DNA of 64,000 bases from contig JACDQD010000007.1 in NCBI GenBank assembly GCA_019843655.1, forward strand, positions 11,901,600 to 11,965,599. Reading direction: 5' to 3'. Origin of the DNA: Lethocerus indicus (lineage: Eukaryota > Arthropoda > Insecta > Hemiptera > Belostomatidae). Each line of letters starts with the position of its first letter. Position 1 is the stretch's first letter. The notes under the pieces were generated by a model that was given only the letters and a program-made list of their open reading frames with translations, was not told where the DNA came from and did not search any database. The position numbers and the translations under genes were made by a program. Positions 51,100-61,225 of this stretch are shown in pieces.

Positions 51100-51492
51100 A
51101 CCATTTCTCTGCCCGAGTGTAGTGTATCCCCAAACAAATATTACGAATTATACGAAATACCTGTGGTTCGGTAAAGAATAAAAATGGCCTACGAGGTTAA
51201 ACGTGGCCAGTACCGAAAAAAGGGATTTAGATTTAAATAGAAGAGGGAAAGATAAAGTAGGGGAGGGGAGTTAGGGATGCGCGGAGGGCGAAGTGGTGCC
51301 GCCTAGTGGGGTCCGAGAGCAACCCGGCTTCGTAACCAGTCAGTCGGCGGACGCTGGTCTTCAGGAGGAACAACTGGAATATCGGCGAAGAACGGAGTAC
51401 TCCGGACAGTGGCGAGCGGGACCAGGAGCCGGAGACGTCCGAGCAGCGGGCCCGAGCTCTGAAGGGGGGAGGGGCCGCCCCCGCCCCCCGCC
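51100..51492 (+). promoter_or_regulatory. Deaf1 promoter/5' UTR region
   Basis: CpG-rich and GC-rich toward the ATG, with no TATA box close by, so dispersed initiation is likely. The last 60 bases before the ATG are G/C runs (GGGGGGAGGGGCCGCCCCCG). A short upstream reading frame lies at 51,277-51,306. The true 5' end is not known. Confidence 0.5.
51277..51306 (+). other. Upstream open reading frame in the Deaf1 5' leader
   Basis: ATG, eight further codons, TAG (MRGGRSGAA). The context GGGATGC is moderate. If the leader starts upstream of 51,277, this would lower translation of Deaf1. Confidence 0.35.
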
Positions 51493-51732
51493 ATGGAAGA
51501 TCGAACATCGGAAGAAGTCGTACTACCGGACATATCCGATCCGCTGGCGAACAAATCCGAGGGCGACGACCCTCTAGCTGAGGGCCCCGAGCGGCGTCCA
51601 GTAGGCGGGGTCTCTCCCGATGAGGCTCATCACCATTCTGTCGCTACTGCCACCGCACTCCCGGTCAACACTCTCATCAATGTCTCTTCGGCGGGCGCCA
51701 CCTTTAATGTCATCACACAGGACCATCTCCAG
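51493..51732 (+). CDS. Deaf1: Deaf1 coding exon 1
   Basis: Eighty codons, acidic at the start ([20 protein letters not shown]), then [20 protein letters not shown]. The latter part resembles the DEAF1 N-terminal conserved strand region. Donor CAG/GTGAGG, phase 0. CpG-rich, in contrast to all later exons except parts of the last. Confidence 0.93.
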
Positions 51733-54700
51733 GTGAGGTTATGCCCTATTTACATCGTCACACTCCGTTTCTGCATTATCTAAAGCCAACTGTGGGATCA
51801 TTTCCATCCATCTCCACATTAGATAAATCCCCTAACCAGTACCTTTCGGTCGAAAGCCTTGTTCGTCAGTATTTCTTCGTGACGAAACCACAAGACTAAC
51901 CTGCAGTGGGAGGTTACGGAGTGACGCCTCAAAGATTTTCTTAATTCGCAAATCTGCTTCGTCTAATGGTCGAATTAAAGAAAGCCGTCTGCGGCAAACA
52001 GTCAAAAATATATGCGCCTGTATTGAAATCCTCGCCAAGGCTGTTATCACTATCCATGTGTTCACATTTTCTGTCAAGAGAGGCACATTAAAATTTGGAG
52101 GAGTGTCATATTTGAAATCCATGTTAAATACAAAACAACTGTTAAATCTTAAAAGTTGAAGTATAGATATGATGTGCCAAACATCTTGTTCACTACTGTA
52201 TATTTAATTTAATATGGGAATAAAAGAAAGAAACATTGCCCTTTAACCCATGTACCAAAAGATTTGAAGGAGCCATACTGTCAAATTAATTCATAACTTA
52301 AGCTTATTTATTTTACTTAAGCCCTTTTTTAGCTTATATATATATTGATGTGTGGTTTGCAATATTTTGTTTAGATTGGTGGGGGAGGTACACTACGTCC
52401 CATACTGTGTGTTGACAACAGCTGTATCTGTGATAGTGACCAAGACAAAGAGGCGGTACATGCTGCCATTGCTGCAGCAGCTTCAGCAGACCATCGATCA
52501 CCCTCTGCCACAACCACACAGTGGTTCAGGAATGAGGTTTAGAACCCCTTTTTTTATCAATTGAGTTCCCTTAATATTAAATTTGTTTCACCCTTATGTT
52601 GCAATATAGTATAATTATAATATATAAATTGATGCCTGGACGTCACAACTTATCTTATTTTGTTCTGGTATGAAAATATAAAAGGTAAGATCTCAAGCCT
52701 TTGGGGTAAATCATGGTCATACATGCTTCCTTCACTCTCCAAAAGATCAGGGAAGATAGTACCCACAAGCTCACTACAGAAAAACAGAACCCTGTGCATT
52801 TCAAACAATGAAAGATTAAGGTAACAAATACTGCAAAGGAGGAAACCTTTTTGCTGATTTAAAAAAGAAACAGTAATGTACATCAGAAATACTGAAAAAA
52901 GTTACGTGCCTGAGGGTATAATTTAATTGGTAAATTCTTGCAGACATTACACACTGACCATTCATGATCAGATTAATGGGGAGGACCAGGTTGAATCTAT
53001 AATTTATTATTAATTTATTCTTCATCTGTCTGGGAAAAGACTAAACTGATTATTTATAAAATACAAAAATTTCATAATTAATGAATATACTATGCTATTT
53101 AATAGGTGTCTTGTGCGTCCTACAGTCCCAGCTGGATATAATGCATTTGTTATATAATATTGAACTAAAATATTTTTTTATTTTGTTCTAATTGCTTACA
53201 CTTATGTCTGCTCTTCAAGTGCAGTCCATACACATGTGCATAAATTACTATGGGTACACAATAGTGTGCTCCTATATATTCTACTCCTTATTTTTTGCTT
53301 TAGATCCCAATCCATCCTTGCTGTAGGAGTCATGTTAGCCTCTATGAATTTTAGCTTCCTTCTAGTCTCAATGATGTGTTGATGGATATTGCACCATCCA
53401 TCAGTGTATTTTTCCAAAGATTAATTTCTAGTATATTGTAATGTTACAGAATGGTCAATTGAAGGCAACTCACATAGTGATTGAAAACAGTGAAGATGGA
53501 ACTATTGCCAACAATGCCTCTTGGCTTGAAGCTGCAAGCCTCCCTGTTCTACCTGTTAGATGCAAGGTTTTGAATTCAGTATTTCTTTGTTTCATGATAG
53601 TCAGATACTAACTATTTTTATGAATTTGGTTAATTATAGCCTGTTTTAACAAATACTTATCTGAAACCTATCTCAAATCTAATTTTACAAAAAGAATAAA
53701 CAAGATAAAAATGTATTGTTATAATTTTATTGGCAGTGGTTAAAATTTCATGATTTTTATTTTTGTTTTTACTTTCTAAATATCCTAGTAATGTTAGGGT
53801 CCTTGTTTTGTTTGTCCATTAATAATTGATAACTGAACATTTAAATAATTAAATGTTTGGGAAGTCATATCTGAAGAAATTAAAAATAAGGTTGTTTCTG
53901 TTATTTTATATTTGACATGTTCATAGTAATATAATGATTATATAAAAGTTTACTAGACTAGTATGTTACCTATGTACAAAAAATGCATCAATATTACATA
54001 GTTATTTTTATTTAAATCTTTGTCTACCTAGACACACATTATATCTGAGATGTGTCAATCAGCTTTTTCACAGGTAGGCTTCAGTAAGAATGCTCTAATG
54101 CCACACCAAATTAGAACACCTATTTCCATCTATGTGATACCAATTTCCTGTGTATGTAGCATAAATGTAATATAAGTGTGTATATAGACTAAAATTGAAT
54201 GCTATGTTGTGTAGAATACAAGTGCTGAACTCCATAAGTCGAGGTTTGGGTCAGGAGGTCGTGGAAGATGTATTAAACTTGGAATGACATGGTACACACC
54301 TAGTGAATTTGAAGCAATCTGTGGCCGAGCATCAAGCAAGGACTGGAAGAGAAGTATAAGGTACTAACCATTCTGTGTACAATGGTTTGTTTGTTTAACG
54401 GATTATGTGTCAATAGATAAACTAATTTTAAGATGGTAATCAAAACATCAGATTAAGGGGTCAGTTTTGAATGATGCAGAGGCCGATTGTAATATAGATC
54501 ATGGATACAGGTATAGTAAGTAGATAGTCAACATATATCTTTTAATTAACACCAAGTTCTCTTTTGTTTTCTATTTCTAAACCCAAATAGAAACATATTT
54601 CTCAATAGAACTTTTCATATTTATTTTTAAAAGGAACTGTTATCATGGTGTGAAAACAGTAAAAGTAATGTGCTTAGTACAGGTGGATCATATTAGTCAG

Positions 54701-57700
54701 CTGTTTTGCTGTACTAATTGCATCTTAAAGTCAACAAAATATCATGTCAAAAAGGTAGATTAACATATTTTTATATATAATTACATAATTTTATATGTAT
54801 TTATAACTGTGTGATCATACCCTGAACTAATTTATATTTTACTCTAAAATAATTACTACACATAATGTAATATTATTCCTCCTAAAGGAAATAGAATTTT
54901 CAAAATTCTAAATAAATTCTACATTAATTGCACTGTGTTAAGTAGATATTTCTGTTTAAAATACATAATATACAAATAAACACATATGTGCCCTAGGGAG
55001 TATCTTCTATATTGATATAACATATTTCTTGTAGAAGTTATTTAGCTTTCCTCGCTCCAGGGAATTTGTTTTTATATATATTATGTAAACTCTTGCAATT
55101 AATCTAAATTTAAACTACAATACAAATAAATACAAATTTTGGTACAATTACCAATATATTATATTGTATTCTTTTAGGTTTGGAGGTAGAAGTTTACAGT
55201 CATTAATCGATGAAGGCATTCTACACCCACATGCAACTAGCTGCACGTGTGCAGCATGCTGCGATGATGAAAGAGCTGTAATTATAATACTATCATATTC
55301 TATTATACATTATATAAATGTATGTATTGGAAGGTTCTTGTGTTTAATAAGCATTTATTAAACCTTATTAATATACTGTTGTTTACTATTGACAATTGTC
55401 CAACAACTTTCATCAAGTTTAAACAATGTCAAGATCTGTAACATTTCATTTTGTGACAAATGATTCAATTTGAATTGTAACATTATTTTTTAAACTTTTC
55501 TCAGTAAAATTTTTGAGATATAAACTGGCAGTAAACAGAAGGCACAATACCAAGTCAATATATTGAGTGAACACTAATAGTGTTGTGGAAAAGACTTACT
55601 GTTCTTAAAATGTTAATGGTATTGAATATGATTTTGCTCTTTTGCTCCATGTGAAACATTATTCAAAGTTCATATAGTTCTGCAGAATAGTCTTTGATGG
55701 TTGGATCCTCATTCCTCACATTAATTTGTTGAACTGTATTGTTAATAATCCTTCACACAGGAGTATTAACAATGCACAGGAGATTTTTGCTATAGTACTC
55801 AAATAGCAAACAAGTGTCAATTAATTTACATATAAGGGTAAATACTAACACTTTTACTGCACTTAGTTGGGATATTTCTCTAAGAGAAATGATTTACACT
55901 TGTTTCAAAATTAGCTGGTAAATAGTTTTCTGTTACCATATATGAATAAAATAAATTGAGGAAAATAAATGTTTGTAGCAGTTAGAGTACCTTGAGATAC
56001 AAGTCTAAAATAAAAGATCATATTTTTATCAGTACATATGACTAAGTACGTAATGTATTTGTTCTATTTTACTTTATTACAAGTATTCACAAACCCTTCA
56101 AATATTTCAGATGGGTCCAATTAGATTGTTTACACCTTACAAAAGAAAGAAGAGAAAAGAAACTAGTGAATCAGATGGTGGAGGGGGTGGTGGAAGTGGT
56201 GGAGTGGGTGGATCTGGCTCTGGGAATGGACTTAAGAAAATGAAGAGAGAGGGAAGCGGAACAGGACCGGGTCCCTCCAGCGGCAGTCAAGAGGGTGATG
56301 ATAGCTGCGACTCATCCATAGGTCAGTTGCCTCACTATTAAAATTGCTCCAGTTTATATATGACTATTTGGACCCCCACTATGGGACCCCCCAATTTTCC
56401 AGCTGTCCCCCTGAATTAACAATAAATATTCAGGTTAGATCAACAATTGGTGGCTTGGTTGTTGTGCTGGTATGACATTTAAAAAATAAATTCTTAGAAA
56501 TGCATTTAGTAATTGTAAGAGATGTTAATGTAATAACTTAATAATAACTGAATAATTTTATTCTCTTTTAATACTTCATATTTTATTTTTAGAACATTAT
56601 GAATTAGCATAAATTTAATTGGGAAATGAAATGAAACAGTGTTACCATTTAAATAACTGGATATAATTGTATTTGAAGAATGAATTGCTCCACATAAGGC
56701 AATTATACTGGTAGAAAGGTATCAGCATATTGAAAGCGCTGCATGTTTTTAATGTTTCCAGAGGCTGAACCAATGTCGCAGGGAAGGAGTGGGAGTGGGG
56801 CCGGAGGCGGTGCCAGTACTGGTGCCCCAACTGCCCAACTTTCGGAGGATGGGACCATTTACACCACCCTTACACTTTCAGACACTCTTGAGAAATTGGA
56901 CAAGGTTAATTTATTTGTTGACTATTTCTTCTGTTTTTTTTAAAATTCAAAATAGGATTTTGTAAGTAAATTCCAGTAAACTTTCTTACCTTGAGTTTCC
57001 AGAGTAATATTTTGCTACTTACGACAAATTGTTGAATAAGTACAGTAACATGACAATTTCCACAAATGCAATTCAAGTTTTGTAACTGACAGGAACCTCT
57101 CAACATGATATAAATTTGATAACAGTATGGGTGGTGGGTTCAATTTTAATAAAATATAATCATAATATTAATTATGTATATGATATAATTTTTAAATGCA
57201 ACAATGTTTTAGTGCTTTCTAGAATGATTCATTTTTATTCTTGCTATACTCTGACAAACGTTCACCTATTCTGGATACTTCTGTTGTCCTTAGGTTAATT
57301 TAGATTTAGTGTAGAATGAACAATATCAAGAAAAAATGTGAATTGGTACATTATTGATCTGTCCAGGTGGCAAGCAAGCTGGTTAAGATGGTTTTCCAGT
57401 TGAGACGAGATGTTGATGATGCCAAGGCTCAGTGGAGAGCTGAGCTTCAGTATGACAAGAGGGACAAGGAACAAGCAATGCTAGCAGGCAGAGTGGACAC
57501 ACCTGTTACTTGCTCAAGGTAATCCATAATAATCTGATTACATTGTATTCTTTATCCCTAATGATAATCTTTATTGGGAAACAACATTGTTAGACCTTAG
57601 TCTTCATTAGATATGTTAGATTTGAGTATATATTTATATCTTATTCATTGTGGGGAAGAACTAAAAAATAACTTAAGGTAAGATGCAGTATTAAAAATAA

Positions 57701-58899
57701 TTGAAAGAAAACTTGAGACACTTGTGTATCCATATTTTATTATGTTTAGCATAGTATGTATTACACAGCTCAAAACAAAAATCCAGTGTCCTGTAAATGA
57801 TCAATACCTGATGTGATTAATTTAAATAAAAACATGATACATTTTTCTTGTAAAATATTACTCAAAGATGCTATACTTTGACATGATATTTGGTGTCAGA
57901 TGTATAATTGTGAACATTGTCATCACAAAAATTGAATGGTGATATTAGTATATTAGAGGTATGTTAGATATGTGAGAGATAGAAGAATGATAAGATGGTA
58001 TTTCAAATGACTATAGAAAGTGTGACTATTGATGTTGACAGGGCTGTTTTTGATTCTGCTGTGCATGTTGTTGACCCAATAACAACAGTTGGTCTCCAGC
58101 CAACTGAGGACACCAGTGACAACAAGAAGGTATGTACCATTTAAGAGGGGGCTTTAACGACCCACTTTTTTTTCTGTATACCTTGCATATTTATTAACTA
58201 CTGCTAGGAGTTCTTGTGTACTTTATTAGTAGAAAACATGTCATTATGATAAGTCCCTCAGCTCAAGATGAGAACAAAGTACAATTTGACAACATTAAGA
58301 GTGTTAATATTTTTTCTTGCCATGTCCAAAAGACACCATGAAAATACTGTTATACTACTCATGTATTACATCAATGTACTTGTAATATACAATTTTAAAA
58401 TGGTCACCAGACTGTATTCAGTGCAGTTGGTTTTTTTTAAAATGGGAATTTATGTTTTGTTATTATATTTTCTAGATAAAATTTAGGTTTGTAAACTCCA
58501 GAGTATTACAGACCACGATTGAGTTTAGTTTAAGAAACTTGATATCAGAAAATCACAAGATGATGTTCCTTGCAGACCATTTAACATATATTTCTTAAAT
58601 CAACATGTATGATTTTGCAGTGCGGCAACTGCAATCGGGAGGCGTACGCTGAGTGTTCACTTTGCAGGCGGACTCCGTATTGTTCGACATTCTGCCAGAG
58701 AAAGGATTGGGCAGCTCATCAGGTTGAGTGCATCAGGTCATCAACAGCGGCCGGTGTGGTGACCACAGACCCCCATGCCAGTGGTGCTGGTACAGCGGCT
58801 TCGACCCCAGCTGATCATCACCATCATCATCAGGCTTCATCTATAATGCTCATCGTTGAGAGCACTGCACCCGACCAAGTGATTGGTGTCACGGACTAA
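51493..58899 (+). CDS. Deaf1: Deaf1 transcription factor (SAND + MYND), whole coding span, spliced
   Basis: DEAF1 is a nuclear factor that binds TTCG-containing DNA through its SAND domain; its MYND zinc finger mediates protein contacts. In flies it binds a Deformed enhancer and regulates immunity genes. Joined exons: 51493-51732, 52375-52536, 53450-53566, 54215-54360, 55178-55277, 56111-56321, 56762-56904, 57367-57518, 58042-58129, 58621-58899. They give 545 residues with every phase matching. Order: acidic/Ala-rich N-terminus; SAND about 165-255 with the KDWK core; a basic nuclear-localisation motif PYKRKKRKE just after; a Gly-rich linker; a likely helical/coiled region about 355-425; MYND C454, C457, C465, C468, C474, C478, H486, C490; His-rich tail. 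ATG chosen for its GCCATGG context at the start of the conserved frame. Length is close to known DEAF1 proteins. Confidence 0.97.
52375..52536 (+). CDS. Deaf1: Deaf1 coding exon 2
   Basis: Fifty-four codons, phase 0 on both sides: [17 protein letters not shown]..., an Ala-rich run, ending TTQWFRNE. Acceptor TTTGTTTAG. The donor is the weak GAG/GTTTAG, chosen because it keeps phase with exon 3. An alternative 3' end cannot be excluded. Confidence 0.8.
53450..53566 (+). CDS. Deaf1: Deaf1 coding exon 3
   Basis: Thirty-nine codons: [20 protein letters not shown], then [16 protein letters not shown]. The THIVI and LPVRCK segments are typical of insect DEAF1 just before and at the start of SAND. 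Acceptor TGTTACAG; donor AAG/GTTTTG is weak. Confidence 0.93.
54215..54360 (+). CDS. Deaf1: Deaf1 coding exon 4 (SAND core)
   Basis: Codes for [20 protein letters not shown], then [20 protein letters not shown] and RSI. KDWK is the DNA-contacting SAND signature. Acceptor GTGTAG, donor AG/GTACTA, phase 2. Confidence 0.97.
55178..55277 (+). CDS. Deaf1: Deaf1 coding exon 5 (SAND end, Cys cluster)
   Basis: Codes for [20 protein letters not shown], then [13 protein letters not shown]. The C-x-C-x-x-C-C cluster forms the small zinc-binding motif that follows SAND in DEAF1. Acceptor TCTTTTAG, donor GCT/GTAATT, phase 0. Confidence 0.97.
56111..56321 (+). CDS. Deaf1: Deaf1 coding exon 6 (nuclear-localisation signal, Gly-rich linker)
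   Basis: Begins [17 protein letters not shown], the conserved basic motif expected to act in nuclear import. A low-complexity Gly/Ser linker follows, then KKMKRE and an acidic Ser-rich end. Acceptor TATTTCAG, donor G/GTCAGT, phase 1. Confidence 0.95.
56762..56904 (+). CDS. Deaf1: Deaf1 coding exon 7
   Basis: Gly/Ala-rich start, then [17 protein letters not shown], the start of the helical region. Acceptor TGTTTCCAG, donor AAG/GTTAAT, phase 1 to 0. Confidence 0.92.
57367..57518 (+). CDS. Deaf1: Deaf1 coding exon 8 (helical/coiled region)
   Basis: [20 protein letters not shown], then [19 protein letters not shown]. Heptad-like hydrophobic spacing suits the self-association helix of DEAF1. Donor AG/GTAATC, phase 2. 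Confidence 0.95.
58042..58129 (+). CDS. Deaf1: Deaf1 coding exon 9 (linker)
   Basis: Codes for [19 protein letters not shown] and an acidic TEDTSDNKK end. No known motif; links the helix to MYND. Acceptor TGTTGACAG, donor AAG/GTATGT. Confidence 0.9.
58621..58899 (+). CDS. Deaf1: Deaf1 last coding exon (MYND zinc finger and tail)
   Basis: Starts exactly at the first MYND cysteine: C-x2-C-x7-C-x2-C-x5-C-x3-C-x7-H-x3-C, all eight zinc ligands present. The tail has Ala/Thr-rich and poly-His (HHHHH) stretches. TAA at 58,897. Acceptor TTTTGCAG. Confidence 0.97.
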   Translation, partial: CGNCNREAYAECSLCRRTPYCSTFCQRKDWAAHQVECIRSSTAAGVVTTDPHASGAGTAASTPADHHHHHQASSIMLIVESTAPDQVIGVTD

Positions 58900-61225
58900 T
58901 CTCTGGATAATATCCCTCACAACGCATTATGTATATACAGGCACCCCTGATATTATGGCCTAATAGTAAAATTCTTAGTTATTATGAGAAAAAAATTGGT
59001 GTTCGTAAGGTGTACCCCTATTTTTTATATTCTATAAAAAGTATTTGCTCTTCAGGACAAATGTCTATGCAGTCTAAGTAATTTAACAGAAATAAAATAA
59101 CTTAAGAAGTATTTTTCATTAATAAATTCTAATCCTACATCTATTCTGCCATTTTACAAAGTGTACAGATAGTCCATTATATTTAAATGGGGGTGTTAAT
59201 CTCATTTCTACTTGGGGTGGATGCATTTCACAAGGTTCAGCAGAATGTGAGCCTTGAAAAGTGTAGTTTTATAGCCCAACAAAGCTGCAAGAAACTTCAC
59301 ATTGTTTTATATTTCAGAATAGCAACTTAATAATAGTAAATTATTGTGTATAGTTAACCAGTTAGTAATGTGAATAATTGGCCTTTATTGTGTAAAACAT
59401 ACAGGAAAACATTAAAATTGGCTGCAATAGAAATACTTTAACATTTAAAATGTACAACTGTATAAAGTTAAAATGATTTTCAAATAGAAATATTAATTTA
59501 TAACATTTACCTGTGAATGTTATAGTAATTGGAAATATTGATTTTATATTAAAAATAAGTATAAAGTATAACTCATGTGATCTGTTTGTTATAATAATTA
59601 TATTATTAATTAATATATTGTTAATCAAATTTTCAGAATTTAATGTTTCTATTAAAAACAGACATCATTCTAGATTGCACCAACATTTTCATTTGAGCTG
59701 ACCACTTAAGAGACACTAAGGAAATAAGTATGAGTTATTTATTTCAATATTGTCTTTTTTGTCCTCCAAAGTTGCTTGTATAGCACAATTGGTGTCTTCA
59801 TATAGGAAAACCTGCGACATAAAACACATTGAAATTATCTTTATACGTTTTAATTCCCTATGAACTTCTGTATAAACAAGAATTAATTTGTTTGATTAAA
59901 TTAATATGTTAATATGTGTGTAGTGTTCTGAGCATTTCAGAATAATTAACAATATGGTAACCATATTATTATAAATTTGAAGTTTCCAACTTATTTAGTC
60001 TTAACATTGTTTTTAATTTTGTCTTTGAGGGAAATGTTGGAAGTAGCTGTACCAAATATTGTAATAATATTTTTTAAACTAGATTTTTGACTTTTGAATA
60101 TATTAGGGAGTGAGCTGATTTTTAAATTTATAGTATACATTGTTTTATTCGCTTATCATGTATGTCTTGCTATGTGTCATTTTAGTTTTTATTTTATCAC
60201 ACAATTTTGCCATTCTCCACTTCCATTGTAACCACCCAGACACACACACACGTGTGTGTAAACTCTTCACACGTAAAGTATTTAACGTATACACCCTTTG
60301 ACCTATGACGTACTAGATTTATAAAGCAGTTGGGATATATTTTTCTTATCTCTGTATGTGCATAGGTATGGTCAATTTTGTATATTTTTTTTACATGTAT
60401 ACTGTGTGCACATTGGCGTGTGTGTGCATGTGTTATGTTTGTTGTGAGGTATTGGCAGTTTTGTGACTGAAACAGAGTTTACCAGTATTTATTTTATTGT
60501 CTAATGCAAGTTAAATATTACATTCTGTATTTATTATATTATGATGACATTGTAAAGCTAAATACTAAATGTATAACTTTCCATTTCAAATTTATAATTA
60601 CAGATTACATTTTATATTTTGATATTTACTTTTATGGTCAACAAAAATACATAAAAAATGAACTGTTCAATTTTTTCTTAATGAAATGCATTGGTCATTG
60701 TTTTCATTTTTAGTATTTCCATTCTTGATAAATATGTTGCATTTGTGTTTATCTCAACATGTTCACTGACACCACATGTATAATTTTTAATGTGGTTTAT
60801 GGAACAATTTTTATGGTTTTAAGGTTCAAACCAAGTATTAAAATATAATCTGTTACTGGAAAGGATTTCTCTTTTAGAATTGTTAACATATTCATTTGTG
60901 TAGAATTTGTGGCTGTTAATATTGCTCTTTTATATAATAATAAACAATTGTAAACTTGTATGGGGGTCTTACTTAGTCCATCAACTAGAAGTATGATTGC
61001 CATTTTAAATGAGACCTAATTTTTAATACAAGCAAGACAATTCATATAAATGCATTTGTGCGTAACATTATTGTATATAGTTGTATAACTACACTAAATT
61101 ATAGGATTTTGTATTTATAAAACAATGTACTGGCAAATTTAGTCTTACATAAAGTTTGCCATTATCTGTAAAAATTTTTATATATATATTCTTTTGTGTA
61201 AATAAATTATAGTCAGTAATACCCA
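58900..61225 (+). other. Deaf1 3' UTR (maximum extent)
   Basis: AT-rich and nearly CpG-free. Candidate poly(A) signals AATAAA lie at 59,091, 59,121, 60,939 and 61,201, so UTRs of about 0.2, 2.1 or 2.3 kb are possible. The long U-rich sequence is like the extended neural 3' UTRs known in insects, but use of the distal signals is unproven. Confidence 0.5.

Larger units (their letters stand above)
48716..51100. other. Intergenic DNA between NDRG and Deaf1
   Basis: About 2.4 kb. Holds two long TA tracts (listed). CpG becomes more frequent from about 49,600 on, as expected on approach to the Deaf1 promoter. No gene or tRNA seen. Confidence 0.7.
51733..58620 (+). other. Deaf1 introns (nine)
   Basis: Introns at 51733-52374, 52537-53449, 53567-54214, 54361-55177, 55278-56110, 56322-56761, 56905-57366, 57519-58041 and 58130-58620. 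All are under 1 kb, AT-rich and CpG-poor (none in 53,581-54,000). CpG remains only in the first intron near exon 1. No transposon or nested gene seen. Confidence 0.85.
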
